A DNA stretch of 64,000 nucleotides from Sphingomonas mollis (GTDB taxonomy: Bacteria; Pseudomonadota; Alphaproteobacteria; Sphingomonadales; Sphingomonadaceae), in contig NZ_JAELXS010000003.1 in NCBI RefSeq assembly GCF_016427505.1, positions 310,001 through 374,000 of the forward strand. The letters are read 5' to 3'. Shown here in pieces: positions 61,467 through 64,000 of the stretch. The translations under genes were made by a program, and so were the position numbers. The notes below the pieces were generated by a model that searched no databases, was not told the origin of the DNA, and saw nothing but the letters and a program-made list of their open reading frames with translations. Each line of letters begins with the position of its first letter. The stretch's first letter is position 1.

Positions 61467-63163
61467 CACTTCACCGTCAGGAATTCGGGGGCGGCGAGCG
61501 TCAGCATGATCGCGATCCCCACGCGGTTGGTCGGGCCGCCGGTGGCGGTGGCGGCCACGCTGTCGACCGCGGTGCGGATCGCGGCGAGGGTGGTGGCGGA
61601 CAATTGTCCGGCGGCGAGGAGCAGGTTCACCTCGTCCACCAGCGCGGCCGTGTCGGCGGCCTTCAGCAGGATATCGGTGTAGTCCGCCTTGGCATCGCCC
61701 GCGCCGTTGGCGACGAGGCCGTACATGTAGTTCACATAACCGACGACGGACTGCTCGTTGGTGATCTGGAATTCCGGCGCGACGAGGCCGGCGCTGGCGA
61801 TCGCGCTGGCGGGGGGGGAATAGCCGGGGCGGAAGAAGTTGAAGACGGTCTGGCTGCGGCCCATCGACTGGGCGAGCCGGGTCGACTGGCTGCTGGTGTC
61901 GCCGAAGCTCCACGCGTTGGAGGGCGAGGTGACGGCGAAGGCGCGGGCCCAGGCGGTGAGACGCATCACCGGTTCGCGCAGCTTGCCGGCGGTGGCGGTG
62001 GTGAGCGCGGTGTCGCTGCGCGCCTCGGTATCGAGCAGGATCGCGGTGACGACCGCCTTCATGTCACCGCGCACGCCGCTGCCGTTGTCGGCGAACCTGG
62101 CGGCGACGCGGCCGACATAGGCGGGCGAGGGATTGGAGGTGACGAGGCGCTGGATCAGTTGCTTCGACACGAAGGGCGGCACGTTGGGATGGGCGAAGAT
62201 CGCATCGAGCGCGGTCTTGATCGCCGCCATCCCGCCGCCCGACGCGCTAATGCCGAGGAAGCTGGCGCTGCCCGTCTCGTTGATCGCGGCGTTCATGACC
62301 AGCGGCTGGCGGTAACGATCGGGCGTGGTGCTGATATTGGTGGCCAGCGACAGGCCGGTGAAGATGCGGGCGAGGCCGGCGACATCGGCCTGCGTATAGG
62401 TGTCGAGCGGGGTCGAGCCGCCCTTCACGCTGCCGTCCATGTTCAATTGATAAAGGCCGAGCGTGAACAACTGCATCAGCTCGCGCGCGTAATTCTCGTC
62501 CGGCGCCGCGCCGGTGGTGGCGTTTGCCTTGCGATTGCCGAGGAAGGTGAGGAACGATCCCATCGCCGCGCTGGTGGTGATCGCGTCCATGAGTGTGCGG
62601 TAATTGCCGAAGGCGTTGTCGAGCAGCAGATCGACATAGGCGGCGGCCGCGAACTGTTTCCAGTTGAGGTTCACCGTATCGATGCCGACGACCAGCATGT
62701 CGAGCAACGCCATGCCGACGCGCTGGCGCAACTGATCCGGCTCGACGATCAGTTGCCGCCACATGGTGGTGTCGAAGCCGGCGGTGTTGTTGATGTTGCC
62801 GGCGACATTGTAGCCGTTGGCGACCAGCCAGTCCCAATGCGAGGTCGCGCGGGCCAGGGCGAACTGCGCGGTGATCCACGCTTCGTAGCCCTTGTCGATC
62901 ACGTCGGCGATCGACGCCTTCGTCGCACCCATCGTCGATTGCGCGAGGAAGCGGCTGGCCTGTGCGGAGGTCGGGGCGGTACGGACGACGACGACCGGGG
63001 CGGGCGCGGCGGTGGTCGTACCGGCGGTCGGATCGTTGCCGCCCCCGCCACAGGCCGCCAGCAGCAGCGCGGGGGCGAGGACAGCTGCGGCCGGCAATAT
63101 CGTCGCGCCCGGCAAGGCATCGCCGCTGTCGAAACTGGCCGTCGATCCGTGCTGATCGGTCAT
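61466..63163 (-). CDS. DUF1800 domain protein (likely lipoprotein)
   Basis: 565 residues. Hydrophobic segment ending LLLAAC (lipobox C at about 38) with an unusual long polar start before it. DUF1800 hallmarks: QASRFLAQSTMGATKASIADV near the start, ENYARELMQLFTLGLYQLN, FARPFVSKQLIQRL-like VPPFVSKQLIQRLVTS, and REPVMRLTAWARAF. Located outside the inner membrane by prediction. Partner of DUF1501 gene. Function unknown. Confidence 0.88.
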   Translation of the reverse strand: MTDQHGSTASFDSGDALPGATILPAAAVLAPALLLAACGGGGNDPTAGTTTAAPAPVVVVRTAPTSAQASRFLAQSTMGATKASIADVIDKGYEAWITAQFALARATSHWDWLVANGYNVAGNINNTAGFDTTMWRQLIVEPDQLRQRVGMALLDMLVVGIDTVNLNWKQFAAAAYVDLLLDNAFGNYRTLMDAITTSAAMGSFLTFLGNRKANATTGAAPDENYARELMQLFTLGLYQLNMDGSVKGGSTPLDTYTQADVAGLARIFTGLSLATNISTTPDRYRQPLVMNAAINETGSASFLGISASGGGMAAIKTALDAIFAHPNVPPFVSKQLIQRLVTSNPSPAYVGRVAARFADNGSGVRGDMKAVVTAILLDTEARSDTALTTATAGKLREPVMRLTAWARAFAVTSPSNAWSFGDTSSQSTRLAQSMGRSQTVFNFFRPGYSPPASAIASAGLVAPEFQITNEQSVVGYVNYMYGLVANGAGDAKADYTDILLKAADTAALVDEVNLLLAAGQLSATTLAAIRTAVDSVAATATGGPTNRVGIAIMLTLAAPEFLTVK

Positions 63164-63256
63164 CTGGGGGTCCCCGGCATCGGTACGCCGGCCCCTTCGG
63201 ACCCATGCGGCGATCGCGCCGACCCTAACCGGAGAAGGTTGACAGATCGTTGCGTG

Positions 63257-63496
63257 CTACCATGTGGTCGGCGCATCCGGCGGACCGATGTCGACCACAT
63301 CTTCCGGTGCGACATCCACGATGCCCGGCAGCGCGCGAGCGCGTTCCGCTACCTCGGCGGTCGACCGGCCGGTGATGACGCCGATCTCCGCCAGCCGCTG
63401 GTCGATCCGGAAACCGGCGGTTTCCAGCGACGATGCCACCGCAGCGGCATCGTCGCCCTCGGCCAGCGTCACGACCCAGTTCCTGACGTCGGTCAT
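63257..63496 (-). CDS. Stand-alone inhibitor I9/propeptide-like protein
   Basis: 79 residues: NWVVTLAEGDDAAAVASSLETAGFRIDQRLAEIGVITGRSTAEVAERARALPGIVDVAPEDVV resembles the subtilisin propeptide/peptidase inhibitor I9 fold (beta-alpha-beta-beta-alpha-beta, ending in the V-x-x-V-x-x-D segment). No signal peptide. It lies 35 bases downstream of a subtilisin-family gene on the same strand, so it could fold or inhibit that protease in trans. The upstream frame residues are not included because they have no signal or family feature. Confidence 0.65.
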   Translation of the reverse strand: MTDVRNWVVTLAEGDDAAAVASSLETAGFRIDQRLAEIGVITGRSTAEVAERARALPGIVDVAPEDVVDIGPPDAPTTW

Positions 63497-63531
63497 GACC
63501 GTGTTCCTTGTCCAAGGATTCGGGCGGCGGT

Positions 63532-64000
63532 TCAGGCGGGTGCCTGCACCAGACCCGCGCCGACCCGGGAGGGAGGATATGGCAGGCGCCGCGCCGTGGC
63601 AATCAGCCGGTTGCGCAGCGCCAGCCCGCGCAGGCCGGCATTGGTCTGCGCCCACAGTGCCGCGCAGCCCGCGACATGCGGCGTTGCCATGCTGGTGCCG
63701 CTCTTCACACCGTAGCGCGTCGGCCGCGGCACCGAGGAATAGACGTCGCGGCCCGGCCCGGAGATGTCGATCTTCCCAAAGTTCGAGAAGCTGGACGGTG
63801 CCAGATTGGCGTCGAGCGAGGCGACCGACATGATCGTCGGCGAATTGGCGGGCGATCCCGTGTTCGACGCCGCATTGCCCGCCGCGGCGATGATGAGGCA
63901 GCCGGCGTTCAGCGCTGCCTGCCCCGCGGCGGTATAGGCGGCCTGCACCGGCGACTGCGACCCCAGCGACATCGAGATCACCGCGCAGCGATTGGCGATC
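63532..64000 (-). CDS. Subtilisin-family serine protease (S8), C-terminal part
   Basis: Partial, with the 5' end outside the window; 155 codons are visible. The S8 features are VISMSLGSQSP, the oxyanion IAAAGNAAS (Asn) and the catalytic serine in SGTSMATPHVAGCAALW. The catalytic Asp and His lie beyond the window. The visible part ends shortly after the Ser helix, as in subtilases without a large C-terminal extension. Followed on the same strand by the I9-like gene. Confidence 0.93.
   Translation of the reverse strand, partial: IANRCAVISMSLGSQSPVQAAYTAAGQAALNAGCLIIAAAGNAASNTGSPANSPTIMSVASLDANLAPSSFSNFGKIDISGPGRDVYSSVPRPTRYGVKSGTSMATPHVAGCAALWAQTNAGLRGLALRNRLIATARRLPYPPSRVGAGLVQAPA

Noticed and set aside
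61604..63715. 703-residue plus-strand open frame over DUF1800 and I9-like genes
   Set aside because: Gly/Arg/Val-rich shadow of the real minus-strand genes, no start signal or domain.

Overview
The window is chromosomal DNA from a high-GC alphaproteobacterium, most likely Sphingomonas or a close sphingomonad. The evidence is a CtrA-type master regulator with a CtrA box, a DUF2794 protein, a TonB-dependent receptor in a catabolic operon, a GH106 rhamnosidase, several palindromic intergenic repeat families, and small Ala/Pro-rich secreted proteins of sphingomonad type. Apart from one lower-GC gene (57037-58059) the sequence looks compositionally uniform. I see no CRISPR array, insertion sequence, rRNA or prophage. 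One tRNA is present, tRNA-Pro(CGG).

Layout. 1-3532: a partial gene, then a plus-strand run of a beta-hydroxyacid dehydrogenase, a secreted amidohydrolase and glutaminase A, overlapping or nearly so. 3810-5687: ctrA and an AI-2E-family transporter, minus strand. 5882-8306: a LysR regulator divergent from pirin and WrbA. 8468-13909: an M15 peptidase, an RluA-type pseudouridine synthase, ArfB, a free-Met sulfoxide reductase, an M28 peptidase, a small membrane protein and an LplT-like transporter. 14028-19678: pgsA, moaD-moaE, fasciclin protein, oxyR, TauE-type exporter, cysE, DUF2794 and a small secreted protein.

19768-27583 is the phosphate-starvation cluster on the minus strand (gph-phoR, then pstSCAB-phoU-phoB). 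A three-repeat Pho box lies in the last codons of phoR, so the pst operon probably has its own PhoB-driven promoter. 27646-36360: glmU, a ROK fructokinase-like kinase, dinB, a phospholipase D-family enzyme, a NUDIX-DUF47 fusion next to a Pit phosphate permease, and an O-antigen ligase-like membrane protein.

36538-51877 is the most distinctive region. Three minus-strand genes (extradiol dioxygenase, quercetinase-like bicupin, dihydroxyphthalate-decarboxylase-like protein) diverge from a LysR gene and a tightly coupled seven-gene plus-strand operon (FAD aromatic monooxygenase, FAH-family hydrolase, TonB receptor, esterase, exported GH1 beta-glucosidase, exported esterase, exported GH106 alpha-L-rhamnosidase). 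I infer uptake, periplasmic deglycosylation and ring cleavage of a plant phenolic glycoside, with flavonoid rhamnoglucosides as the leading candidate substrates.

51942-56903: an exonuclease-fold protein with an overlapping small gene, tRNA-Pro, pnuC plus a NadR-like kinase (NAD precursor salvage), lepA and a DUF937 protein. 57037-58059 is an AT-richer orphan gene with a HEPN-like R-x4-H motif. 58207-64000: an HTH-like protein, an IclR regulator, a DUF1501/DUF1800 pair, a stand-alone I9-like (subtilase propeptide-like) protein and the 3' part of a subtilisin-family protease that runs off the window.
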